DNA from: an uncultured Pseudomonadota bacterium
GTDB taxonomy: Bacteria; Pseudomonadota; Gammaproteobacteria; Methylococcales; Methylomonadaceae
DNA length: 7,223 nt
Direction: 5' to 3'
Assembly (NCBI GenBank): GCA_903902945.1
Contig: CAIUWU010000305.1
Coordinates: 1-7,223 of the forward strand
Positions 1 to 6,290 of the stretch are shown here, in pieces; the stretch's first letter is position 1; every line of letters starts with the position of its first letter. A program made the translations under genes and the position numbers. Under the pieces are notes generated by a model. The model worked only from the letters and a program-made list of their open reading frames with translations, ran no database searches and had not been told where the DNA came from.

Positions 1-504
1 ATTGCCAGTCGGATTGTTGGGATAAGCCAGAAAGATCAGTGCCGGATTATGTTGTTCAATAGCTGCCAGCATCGCAGCCGTGTCGAGCCCGAAGTCATCG
101 GCATTAAGCGGAACGCCGTGATAAGCCAGTCCCAGACTTCGGGCAACCTGGCGATACATCACAAAGCTGGGTTCGGGGGCAAGCACACAAGCAGCCGGAT
201 TGAGCGCCATCAATAAAATCTGAATGATTTCATCGGAGCCATTGCCCAGCAGGATGCCGGCTTCATCAGGCAACTGATTGCTGACCCGCAGGGCCTGGGC
301 TAGGCTGCTGGCTTCCGGGTCGGGATAGCGATTGATCTGGCAACTGCGTAAAGCTGTCAGCCATTCCTGCTGAATGGCCTCAGGCCATGGATAAGGGTTT
401 TCCATCGCATCGAGTTTGATAAAGTCTTTTGCGTCGGCAACTTTGTAAGCTGACAAGGCTAGAACTTCCGGGCGAAACCAGTGATTAAGCAGTGAATTGG
501 GCAT
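1..504 (-). CDS. hisC: Histidinol-phosphate aminotransferase, N-terminal part (cut by window edge)
   Basis: Pyridoxal-phosphate (PLP) aminotransferase of fold type I that converts imidazole-acetol phosphate plus glutamate to histidinol phosphate, in the cytoplasm. The visible 168 residues start at ATG 504-502 and run off the left edge in frame. Family marks are LDAMENPY (31-38, substrate-binding N-terminal segment), NRYPDP (58-63), LGNGSDEIIQ (86-95, PLP-phosphate contact) and YPNNPTGN (161-168, whose NPTG Asn contacts the PLP ring). The Schiff-base lysine lies beyond the window, so catalytic completeness cannot be judged; families of this kind are about 350-370 residues. It is last of the visible his genes, 49 bp after hisD, and no clear Shine-Dalgarno precedes the ATG (AT-rich leader). 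The hisG-hisD-hisC order supports HisC over other class I/II aminotransferases. Many such genomes carry a second hisC copy, so paralog identity is open. Confidence 0.93.
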   Translation of the reverse strand, partial: MPNSLLNHWFRPEVLALSAYKVADAKDFIKLDAMENPYPWPEAIQQEWLTALRSCQINRYPDPEASSLAQALRVSNQLPDEAGILLGNGSDEIIQILLMALNPAACVLAPEPSFVMYRQVARSLGLAYHGVPLNADDFGLDTAAMLAAIEQHNPALIFLAYPNNPTGN

Positions 505-553
505 AGATAAATTCAAAAATAATGGCCAGGGAAACGGCCGAAAAAACCAAAGC

Positions 554-1855
554 TTACAGCCTGAATTCGGCAGAACGGGCGTGAGCGGTCAGAAACTCCC
601 CGCGTGCCAGAACCGAAGCAATTTTACCTAGCTGCTGAGCTCCTGCTGCAGAGCAATTGATCAGGCTGCTGCGTTTTTGAAAATAATAAACGCCCAACGG
701 TGATGAATAACGTGCCGTGCTGGAAGTCGGTAACACATGGTTAGGGCCGGCGCAGTAATCGCCGAGTGCTTCGGCAGTATAACGGCCTAGGAAAATAGCG
801 CCGGCGTTACGAATCTGATCGCATAAGGCTTGTGGCTCTGCCACCGAAAGCTCCAGATGCTCAGGCGCAATCCGGTTGCTGATGTCAGCGGCTTGTTGCA
901 GATCGTTGACCAGAATCAAGGCACCGCGACCGCTCAGAGAGGCCCTGATGATGTCGGCGCGTTCCATTTCTGGCAGTAATTTGTTGATGCTGGCCTCGAC
1001 CTGATCCAGAAACTCGGCTTTATCGGTAATCAGAATCGCCTGGGCATTTTCATCGTGTTCAGCCTGGGAGAATAAATCCATGGCAATCCAGTCCGGATTG
1101 GTTTCACCATCGCAGATAATCAGGATTTCCGAAGGTCCGGCTATCATGTCGATACCCACCTGACCGAACACCAGCTTTTTGGCAGTGGCGACATAAATAT
1201 TGCCGGGGCCGACAATTTTATCTACCGCCGGAATGGTCTCGGTGCCATAAGCCAGCGCGGCAACGGCTTGTGCGCCGCCAATCGTGAATACGCGGTCCAC
1301 GCCAGCGATATAAGCTGCAGCCAGCACCAGCGGATTGGTTTCGCCATCGGGTGTAGGTACCACCATAATCAATTCACCGACACCGGCCACCTTGGCAGGA
1401 ATCGCATTCATTAACACCGAAGACGGATAAGCGGCTTTGCCGCCCGGCACATAAAGTCCGGCCCGGTCCAGCGCAGTGACTTTCTGGCCTAGCACGGTGC
1501 CGTCGTTTTCGGTGTATTGCCAGGATTGTAGTTTTTGCTGTTCGGCATAAGCACGGATCCGGTTCGCCGCGCTTTGCAGGGCTACGGCCTGTTCACTGGG
1601 CAGACTGTTCCAGGCCTGCTGCAGGCTTTGCGGAGCGAGTTCCAGCTGGCTGGCAGACTGAAACTGGCAGCGGTCGAAGCGATTGGTATAAGCCAGCAAG
1701 GCCTGATCGCCTTGCTGACGGACGTCGGCAATAATCTCCAGAACCCGTTGATGAATAGCCAGGTCGTCAGCAGCATCCCAGGCGAGACGATCTTTTAATT
1801 GCTGATTGAATTCGGGGCTATTGGCATTCAGACGAGTGATGTTGATTGCGGTCAT
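554..1855 (-). CDS. hisD: Histidinol dehydrogenase
   Basis: Zn-dependent, NAD-linked enzyme that oxidises L-histidinol to L-histidine in two steps, the last reactions of histidine synthesis. The 433 residues equal the family's usual length (E. coli 434). Signature segments in order: RAGLYVPGG (131-139), GPGNIYVATAKK (216-227), AGPSEILI (239-246), SQAEHDENAQ (263-272), RIAPEHLEL (328-336), GDYCAGPNHVLPT (365-377) and a C-terminal FLTAHARS. By family alignment the Zn ligands are Q264, H267, D366 and H425, and the catalytic pair is E332/H333; all are present. The start ATG is at 1855-1853, only 6 bp after the hisG stop, with a weak GGTAAG upstream, so translational coupling to hisG is likely. 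It ends in TAA at 556-554. No damage or unusual composition is visible. Confidence 0.98.
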   Translation of the reverse strand: MTAINITRLNANSPEFNQQLKDRLAWDAADDLAIHQRVLEIIADVRQQGDQALLAYTNRFDRCQFQSASQLELAPQSLQQAWNSLPSEQAVALQSAANRIRAYAEQQKLQSWQYTENDGTVLGQKVTALDRAGLYVPGGKAAYPSSVLMNAIPAKVAGVGELIMVVPTPDGETNPLVLAAAYIAGVDRVFTIGGAQAVAALAYGTETIPAVDKIVGPGNIYVATAKKLVFGQVGIDMIAGPSEILIICDGETNPDWIAMDLFSQAEHDENAQAILITDKAEFLDQVEASINKLLPEMERADIIRASLSGRGALILVNDLQQAADISNRIAPEHLELSVAEPQALCDQIRNAGAIFLGRYTAEALGDYCAGPNHVLPTSSTARYSSPLGVYYFQKRSSLINCSAAGAQQLGKIASVLARGEFLTAHARSAEFRL

Positions 1856-1861
1856 TAGTGC

Positions 1862-2488
1862 TTACCGTTTGGCTAAAGTAGTTTCAAGTTGATCCAGCAG
1901 TGCCTGTATGGCTTGGTGTTTCATTTTCATGGCCGCTTTATTGACCACCAGACGCGAAGTGATATTGGTGATCAGTTCACGCGGTTCCAGGCCATTGGCT
2001 TTTAGCGTGTTACCCGTATCGACCAGATCGACGATGCAGTCGGCCAAACCTACCAGCGGCGCTAGTTCCATCGAGCCATACAGCTTAATGATTTCGGCTT
2101 GTACACCCAAATCGGCGAAGTAACGCTGCGCCGTTTTCACATATTTGGTTGCCACCCGGATTCGGCCGGAAATAGGCGGCGCATCGACGCGGGCAGCCGT
2201 CATCAGTCGGCAGCCGGCGATACCCAGATCCAGCGGTTCATAGAGGCTGTCGGCACCGTGCTCCATCAGCACATCTTTGCCGGCAATCCCCAAGTCGGCG
2301 GCACCGTATTCGACGAATGTCGGCACGTCGGTGGCCCGGATGATCACCAGCTGCACGTCAGGGCGGGTGGTTGCCAGAATCAGTTTGCGGCTTTTTTTCG
2401 GATCATCGATTGGCGTGATGCCGGCTTCAGCCAGTAATGGCAAAGCTTCTTCATAAATCCGGCCTTTGGATACAGCTATTGTCAGCAT
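1862..2488 (-). CDS. hisG: ATP phosphoribosyltransferase, short catalytic form (HisG_S)
   Basis: Catalyses the first step of histidine synthesis, ATP + PRPP to phosphoribosyl-ATP. I place the start at ATG 2488-2486, giving 208 residues beginning MLTIAVSKGR. A GTG 12 bases upstream is open in frame but lies inside the Shine-Dalgarno GAGGTG (2503-2498), which sits 9 nt before the ATG. Motifs: SKGR (7-10), RATDVPTFVEYG (51-62), GIAGKD (67-72), KYVKTAQRYF (115-124) and the PRPP-binding loop DLVDTGNTLKANG (154-166). The protein ends right after the catalytic domains and lacks the roughly 80-residue C-terminal regulatory domain of the long E. coli form (299 residues). Short HisG enzymes are known to need the HisRS-like subunit HisZ for activity and histidine feedback; hisZ is not in the window. 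It lies 13 bp after murA, whose TGA stop is part of the hisG ribosome-binding site. Confidence 0.97.
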   Translation of the reverse strand: MLTIAVSKGRIYEEALPLLAEAGITPIDDPKKSRKLILATTRPDVQLVIIRATDVPTFVEYGAADLGIAGKDVLMEHGADSLYEPLDLGIAGCRLMTAARVDAPPISGRIRVATKYVKTAQRYFADLGVQAEIIKLYGSMELAPLVGLADCIVDLVDTGNTLKANGLEPRELITNITSRLVVNKAAMKMKHQAIQALLDQLETTLAKR

Positions 2489-2497
2489 GATTAATTG

Positions 2498-2503
2498 CAC
2501 CTC
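2498..2503 (-). promoter_or_regulatory. Ribosome-binding site of hisG, overlapping the murA stop
   Basis: Read on the minus strand, GAGGTG lies 9 nt ahead of ATG 2488. The murA stop TGA (2504-2502) overlaps it as TGAGGTG. This selects the ATG over the GTG buried in the motif and suggests that ribosomes finishing murA help start hisG. Confidence 0.75.
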
Positions 2504-3767
2504 AGCGCGGGACGCGGCGAATACTGGCGCCTAATTGGGTCAGTTTTTCTTCGATGTGATCGTAACCGCGGTCGATGTGATAGATGCGATCGACCAGTGT
2601 TTCACCTTCGGCAATCAGCGCCGCCAGTACCAGACTAGCCGAGGCTCTGAGGTCTGTTGCCATTACTGGTGCGGCTTTCAGCTTTTCGATGCCGGTGCAG
2701 ATGGCGGTGTTGCCTTCCACTCTGATCTGAGCGCCCATCCGCTGTAATTCCTGCACATGCATGAAGCGGTTTTCAAATACGGTTTCGGTAATCAGGCCGA
2801 CACCGTCAGCCACTGAGTTCAGCGCCGTAAATTGTGCCTGCATGTCGGTAGGGAAGGCAGGATAAGGTGCGGTTCGGATGGTCACGGCTTTGGGTTGCTT
2901 GCCATGCATATTCAGTTCTATCCAGTCTGCGCCGGTGGTAATTTCGGCCCCGGCTTCGCGCAGTTTGACCAGCACCGCATCGAGAATCGACGGATCGGTA
3001 TTTTTCAGTTTTACCCGGCCTCGACTAATCGCGCCTGCAACCAGATAGGTGCCGGTTTCAATGCGGTCAGGCAGGATGTTGTAATGCAGGTTTTCAACTC
3101 CTAGTCTTTCGACACCTTCAACCACTAGAATGTCGGTGCCGATGCCGCTGATTTTGGCGCCCATTTTGTTCAGAAAATGGGCCAGATCGGATACTTCCGG
3201 CTCTTTGGCGGCATTTTCGATGATGGTGATGCCATCGGCCAGTGTCGCGGCCATCAGAATGTTTTCGGTGCCGGTCACGGTAATTTTGTCGAGTACCAGA
3301 TGGCAGCCTTGCAGACGTTTGGCATAAGCATGGATATAGCCGGATTCTACTTTGATATCGGCGCCCATTTTGATCAACGAGTCGATATGAATATCAACCG
3401 GACGTGAGCCGATGGCGCAGCCGCCCGGCAGCGAGACATGGGCTTCGCCGAAGCGGGCCAGTAACGGGCCCAGTACCAGAATCGAAGCACGCATGGTTTT
3501 TACCAGTTCGTAAGGCGCTTCATATTTGTCGATGGTGTTGGCGTCGACTTCGATATTCATTTTTTCATCGACCATCAGACCAACGCCCATCTGCCCTAGC
3601 AGTTCCATGGTGGTGGTGATGTCATGTAAATGGGGAATATTGCCCACGCTGACCGGTTTGTCAGACAGTAAAGTGGCTGCAAGAATAGGCAAGGCAGCAT
3701 TTTTGGCGCCTGAAATGCGCAATTCGCCGGAAAGATTCTGGCCACCGGAGATGAGTAATTTGTCCAT
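2502..3767 (-). CDS. murA: UDP-N-acetylglucosamine 1-carboxyvinyltransferase
   Basis: Transfers enolpyruvate from PEP to UDP-GlcNAc, the first committed step of peptidoglycan synthesis, in the cytoplasm; this is the fosfomycin target. The 421 residues compare with 419 in E. coli. The fold is two inverse alpha/beta barrels of the EPSP-synthase family. Visible catalytic features: GAKNAALP with K22/N23, R93 in TMRAS, the flexible loop PGGCAIGSRPVD with active-site C117 (E. coli C115) and R122, PTDMQAQF with D308 (E. coli D305), TDLRASASL with D372 and R374, and HIDRGYDH with R400. Because the loop Cys is present, not Asp, the usual fosfomycin-sensitive chemistry is expected (inference). The start ATG at 3767-3765 has no recognisable Shine-Dalgarno; it lies 22 bp after mlaB, so readthrough coupling is possible. 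ibaG, which often sits between mlaB and murA, is missing. Confidence 0.99.
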   Translation of the reverse strand: MDKLLISGGQNLSGELRISGAKNAALPILAATLLSDKPVSVGNIPHLHDITTTMELLGQMGVGLMVDEKMNIEVDANTIDKYEAPYELVKTMRASILVLGPLLARFGEAHVSLPGGCAIGSRPVDIHIDSLIKMGADIKVESGYIHAYAKRLQGCHLVLDKITVTGTENILMAATLADGITIIENAAKEPEVSDLAHFLNKMGAKISGIGTDILVVEGVERLGVENLHYNILPDRIETGTYLVAGAISRGRVKLKNTDPSILDAVLVKLREAGAEITTGADWIELNMHGKQPKAVTIRTAPYPAFPTDMQAQFTALNSVADGVGLITETVFENRFMHVQELQRMGAQIRVEGNTAICTGIEKLKAAPVMATDLRASASLVLAALIAEGETLVDRIYHIDRGYDHIEEKLTQLGASIRRVPR

Positions 3768-3789
3768 GAGGATATGCGGGTTTACTGTT

Positions 3790-4119
3790 TCAGTTAGGCA
3801 AAGACGTCGAGGCGTCTCTGCTGGTGAAGTATTCGCTGTCGTCTAAACCGCTAAGTTTGGCGAGGGCGAGTAATTGTTCGGGTATGTTTTTAAAGCTGAG
3901 TTTTACCCGATTCATGCGGCTTTGCTTGATCCATTCGATCATCAGGGCAAGCCCGGCGCTATCGCTGGCCTGCAGATGCGATAAGTCGATACAGACTCTG
4001 TCGATGCCGCGCAGAAATTTGAATGATTGCGGCGTGTGCTTGTCGATGCTGGCAAATGTCAGACTGCCTTCCAGCGTATAGAAGCCAGGCGTCTGTTCGG
4101 TTAATGTCAGTTTAGGCAT
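3790..4119 (-). CDS. mlaB: STAS-domain protein of the Mla phospholipid transporter
   Basis: Small cytoplasmic STAS protein expected to bind the MlaF ATPase and support assembly and activity of the MlaFEDB inner-membrane complex. It has 109 residues (E. coli MlaB 97). The STAS core shows GFYTLEGSLTF (12-22), a buried strand RVCIDLSHL (41-49), then ASDSAGLALMIEWI (51-64), the loop-helix typical of anti-sigma-antagonist-like domains; S54 sits where E. coli MlaB has functional T52. About 15 residues after the last helix are polar and probably disordered. Its ATG (4119-4117) shares one base with the mlaD stop (TAATG), and GGAAGG lies 6 nt upstream. Sequence alone would only give 'STAS domain'; the MlaB call rests on its position directly after mlaD and before murA. 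Confidence 0.9.
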   Translation of the reverse strand: MPKLTLTEQTPGFYTLEGSLTFASIDKHTPQSFKFLRGIDRVCIDLSHLQASDSAGLALMIEWIKQSRMNRVKLSFKNIPEQLLALAKLSGLDDSEYFTSRDASTSLPN

Positions 4120-4589
4120 TATTTGCCTTCCGCCTTGTTCATCAGGAATTTGCCTATCATCTCTTCCAGAATGATCGCAGAGCTGACGTTGTCGATTTTG
4201 CTGTTATCTTTTAAGAATTCGCCGGAAATGCCTGGGCCCGGGTCGATGCTGATGTATTGCTCACCCAGCAGGCCGGCGGTGTAAATGCTGGCGCCTGAAT
4301 CATCGGGCAAATTGTTGTATTGCGAGTCGATCTGCATTTCGACAATCGACTCATGGCTTTCTTTGTCGAGTCTGATCGACGATACCCGGCCGATACGGAC
4401 TCCAGCCACAGAAACCGGCGATTTCACTTTCAAACCGCCTGAGTTCTGGAACTGGGCGATGATGGTGTAGCTGTCGCCACTGGTGTAAGAGCCGAGATTA
4501 CTGACCTGCATTGCCATATAAAACAAGGCCGCAATACCACTGGCAACAAAAAGACCGACGAAAGTGTCCTGGGTCTTTGAATTGTGCAT
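4119..4589 (-). CDS. mlaD: MCE-domain phospholipid transport protein
   Basis: Membrane-anchored periplasmic MCE protein that forms a hexameric ring on the MlaE permease and conducts phospholipids through a central pore. With start ATG 4589-4587 it has 156 residues. One N-terminal transmembrane helix lies at about 9-31 (TFVGLFVASGIAALFYMAM). The MCE domain spans about 38-118 and includes GGLKVKSPVSVAGVRIGRV (51-69) and the pore-loop segment GLLGEQYISIDPG (106-118). An amphipathic helix, AIILEEMIGKFL (138-149), matches the one lining the hydrophobic channel in E. coli MlaD. The protein stops soon after it, lacking the disordered tail of the 183-residue E. coli protein. A TTG 15 bases further upstream is open but forms part of the GGAG site used for the ATG. 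There is 1 bp to mlaE before it and a 1-base overlap with mlaB after it. Confidence 0.97.
   Translation of the reverse strand: MHNSKTQDTFVGLFVASGIAALFYMAMQVSNLGSYTSGDSYTIIAQFQNSGGLKVKSPVSVAGVRIGRVSSIRLDKESHESIVEMQIDSQYNNLPDDSGASIYTAGLLGEQYISIDPGPGISGEFLKDNSKIDNVSSAIILEEMIGKFLMNKAEGK
4126..4131 (-). promoter_or_regulatory. Ribosome-binding site of mlaB inside the end of mlaD
   Basis: On the minus strand GGAAGG lies 6 nt before ATG 4119, within the last codons of mlaD. Together with the overlapping TAATG stop/start it indicates coupled translation of mlaD and mlaB and fixes the mlaB start. Confidence 0.65.
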
Positions 4590-4590
4590 A

Positions 4591-5373
4591 TTAAATATCT
4601 CCAAACATCAGTGCAGTTAGAATGAAATCAAGTCCTAAAACCGAAAAGGCCGAGTTGACAACGGTACGGGTTGTGGCCCTGCTAACACCTTCTGCGGTGG
4701 GGATGGTGTCATAACCTTCGAATAATGCGATCCAGGACACGACAAAGCCAAACACAATACTTTTGATCACGCCGTTGATAATGTCTTCCTGAAAATCAAT
4801 ACTCGATTGCATTTGTGCCCAGAAGGCCCCGTCATCAACGCCGAGCAAGCCGACACCGACCATATGACCGCCGACTACGCCGATGGCGCTGAATAAGGTG
4901 GCCAGCAATGGCGTGGAGATGAAGCCCGCCAAAAATCGGGGAGTAATGATGCGCTTGATCGGATCGACCGCCATCATTTCCATGCCTGATAACTGTTCGG
5001 TGGCTTTCATCAGGCCGATTTCGGCGGTCAGCGCCGAACCGGCGCGACCGGCGAATAACAGCGCTGACACCACCGGACCGAGTTCACGCACCAGCGAGGC
5101 CGCCACCATCACCCCCAGCGATTCTTCGGCGCCAAAGTCAGACAAGGTATAAAAGCCTTGCAGGCCCAGAACCATGCCTACAAACAGCCCGGAGATGGTA
5201 ATGATCAGGAAGGATAGTACGCCGACTGAATACAGTTGTTTGGTCAGTAAACTGGGTCGGGGCAGCACATCACCGATACCCATCAAGGTATGACCGAGAA
5301 AAAAGGTGCTCCGGCCCAGTTTTGCGAAACTGCTGCGCGTGGTTTTGCCGAGATTTTCTAAAAATTCAAACAT
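4591..5373 (-). CDS. mlaE: Phospholipid ABC transporter permease (MlaE family)
   Basis: Inner-membrane permease dimer of the Mla system; it couples MlaF ATP hydrolysis to lipid movement into or out of the MlaD ring. Starting at ATG 5373-5371 gives 260 residues, as in E. coli. An N-terminal interfacial helix region (about 1-45) precedes hydrophobic segments near 50-76, 88-110, 148-178, 200-220 and 240-258. The MlaE/DUF140 hallmark is clear: RELGPVVSALLFAGRAGSA (96-114), then TAEIGLMKATEQLSGMEMM (116-134), VDPIKRIITPRF (136-147), and a late ALFEGYDT (216-223). A GTG two codons upstream is also in frame, but GGTGA (5380-5376) over it aligns as the 3' part of a Shine-Dalgarno for the ATG, which I prefer. 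It follows mlaF by 23 bp; its last codons hold the mlaD ribosome-binding site. Confidence 0.98.
   Translation of the reverse strand: MFEFLENLGKTTRSSFAKLGRSTFFLGHTLMGIGDVLPRPSLLTKQLYSVGVLSFLIITISGLFVGMVLGLQGFYTLSDFGAEESLGVMVAASLVRELGPVVSALLFAGRAGSALTAEIGLMKATEQLSGMEMMAVDPIKRIITPRFLAGFISTPLLATLFSAIGVVGGHMVGVGLLGVDDGAFWAQMQSSIDFQEDIINGVIKSIVFGFVVSWIALFEGYDTIPTAEGVSRATTRTVVNSAFSVLGLDFILTALMFGDI
4599..4602 (-). promoter_or_regulatory. Ribosome-binding site of mlaD inside the end of mlaE
   Basis: Minus-strand GGAG, 9 nt before ATG 4589, lies within the final codons of mlaE (which ends MFGDI then TAA). It decides for ATG 4589 over the in-frame TTG at 4604-4602 and suggests mlaE-mlaD coupling. Confidence 0.65.
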
Positions 5374-5375
5374 TG

Positions 5376-5380
5376 TCACC
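5376..5380 (-). promoter_or_regulatory. Partial ribosome-binding site deciding the mlaE start
   Basis: Minus-strand GGTGA ends 2 nt before ATG 5373. It can pair with the extended anti-Shine-Dalgarno (the GGTGA part of GGAGGTGA), equivalent to a 5-nt spacing from a full AGGAGG. The overlapping in-frame GTG (5379-5377) is therefore less likely to be the start. The pairing is short and the call is modest. Confidence 0.4.
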
Positions 5381-5396
5381 GTTCGCTTTCGGGTTG

Positions 5397-6212
5397 TTAG
5401 GAGGCCAGCAGGTCGTCAAGGTAATCAGGCGCCGGATAGTGGAATGGAACAGGGCCGTCGGCATTGCCATTCATGAATTGTTGTACCCATTGCGAATCTG
5501 AATCAGCCAGTTGTTGTGGGGTGCCGTGACCGACAATCTTGCCTTCGGCGAGTACGTAAATGTAATCGGCAATCGCTGCTGTTTCCTGCACATCATGGGA
5601 AACGATCACGCTGGTCAGTCCCAGCGCAGTGTTCAAAGATTTGATCAGGTGTACTAGAGCCCCCATCGAGATCGGATCCTGCCCGGTGAATGGCTCGTCG
5701 TACATAATCATCATCGGGTCCAGCGCAATCGCCCGAGCTAGCGCGACCCGTCTGGCCATGCCGCCGGATAATTCGTTTGGCATCAACTTTCTGGCGCCAC
5801 GAAGGCCAACGGCATGCAGTTTCATCAGCACCAGGGTGCGGATCATCGATTCCGGCAGGCGGGTGTGTTCGCGCAGCGGGAAGGCTACATTATCAAACAC
5901 ATCCATGTCGGTCAGTAAGGCGCCGCTCTGAAACAGCATGCCCATGCGCTTGCGCAGATTGAACAATTCCTGGCTTTTCAGGCGGTGTACGTTCTGACCG
6001 TCAACGTGAATGCTGCCGTGGTCAGGCATCAATTGACCGCCGATCAGCTTCAGCAGTGTGGTTTTACCGGTACCACTCGGGCCCATGATGGCTGTGATCT
6101 TACCGCGCTGAATCTCCAGATCGATGCCGTCAAAAATTTTTCTCGAGCCTCGGGAAAAGCTGAGATTGTGAACTTTAACAATAGGTTTGTCGGGACTTGG
6201 ACGGTTGGCCAT
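5397..6212 (-). CDS. mlaF: Phospholipid ABC transporter ATP-binding protein
   Basis: Cytoplasmic ATPase of the MlaFEDB complex, 271 residues. Complete ABC motif set: Walker A GPSGTGKT (44-51), Q-loop Q95 in LFQSGALLTD, signature LSGGM (148-152), Walker B MMIMYDEP with D172/E173, D-loop GQDP (177-180) and switch H206 in VIVSHDVQE. The C-terminal tail DGPVPFHYPAPDYLDDLL (252-269) is the MlaF-specific extension known to contact the partner MlaF and the MlaB site, which separates it from other ABC ATPases. The start ATG 6212-6210 is well bounded: an in-frame TGA lies four codons upstream. No Shine-Dalgarno is recognisable. It is the first gene of the minus-strand set, with a candidate promoter about 40 bp upstream, and is divergent from kdsD. 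Confidence 0.98.
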   Translation of the reverse strand: MANRPSPDKPIVKVHNLSFSRGSRKIFDGIDLEIQRGKITAIMGPSGTGKTTLLKLIGGQLMPDHGSIHVDGQNVHRLKSQELFNLRKRMGMLFQSGALLTDMDVFDNVAFPLREHTRLPESMIRTLVLMKLHAVGLRGARKLMPNELSGGMARRVALARAIALDPMMIMYDEPFTGQDPISMGALVHLIKSLNTALGLTSVIVSHDVQETAAIADYIYVLAEGKIVGHGTPQQLADSDSQWVQQFMNGNADGPVPFHYPAPDYLDDLLAS

Positions 6213-6229
6213 CAGGCAGAATCAGGCAG
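6211..6229. repeat. Short tandem repeat ATCAGGCAG x2 at the mlaF start
   Basis: The 9-mer ATCAGGCAG occurs at 6211-6219 and 6221-6229, a 10-bp period, overlapping the mlaF start codon and leader. It occupies the place where a Shine-Dalgarno would be. It may be a chance duplication; no function is assigned. Confidence 0.4.
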
Positions 6230-6253
6230 TTAGTAAGGTTGGAATTGGGTTAT

Positions 6254-6281
6254 TTTCTATGAGGCGTTAAGAATAAGTCAA
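6254..6281 (-). promoter_or_regulatory. Candidate sigma-70 promoter for mlaFEDB-murA-hisGDC
   Basis: On the minus strand a -35 box TTGACT (6281-6276, 5 of 6 matches) is followed after 16 bp by TAGAAA (6259-6254, 4 of 6). Transcription would start near 6247 and leave a leader of about 35 nt before mlaF. It is the best match in the 147-bp intergenic region for this direction. The -35 box overlaps the palindrome at 6275-6287. This is prediction by eye only. Confidence 0.45.
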
Positions 6282-6287
6282 TGACTT
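6275..6287. promoter_or_regulatory. 13-bp perfect palindrome, possible operator
   Basis: AAGTCA-A-TGACTT is a perfect 6+1+6 inverted repeat in the middle of the divergent intergenic region. It covers the -35 box of the proposed mlaF promoter and lies just upstream of the proposed kdsD promoter, where a dimeric repressor or regulator could act on both. I do not recognise it as a named binding site. Chance occurrence is possible at this size. Confidence 0.3.
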
Positions 6288-6290
6288 GGG

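Noticed and set aside
518..545. Possible terminator between hisD and hisC
   Set aside because: The GGCC/GGCC stem is only 4 bp with an 8-nt loop and no U-run directly after it; hisC also continues the same gene set.
2498..2500. GTG as the hisG start
   Set aside because: It lies inside the GAGGTG ribosome-binding site of the ATG 9 nt downstream, and the family N-terminus begins at that ATG.
1535..3846. Plus-strand open frames of 60-110 codons across hisD, hisG and murA
   Set aside because: They lie antisense to genes with full family motifs, show no recognisable domains, and are expected by chance opposite long coding regions.
4602..4604. TTG as the mlaD start
   Set aside because: It would overlap mlaE by 14 bases and lies in the GGAG site serving the ATG at 4589.
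5629..6233. Plus-strand open frames opposite mlaF
   Set aside because: mlaF has a complete ABC motif set on the other strand; these frames have no family features.
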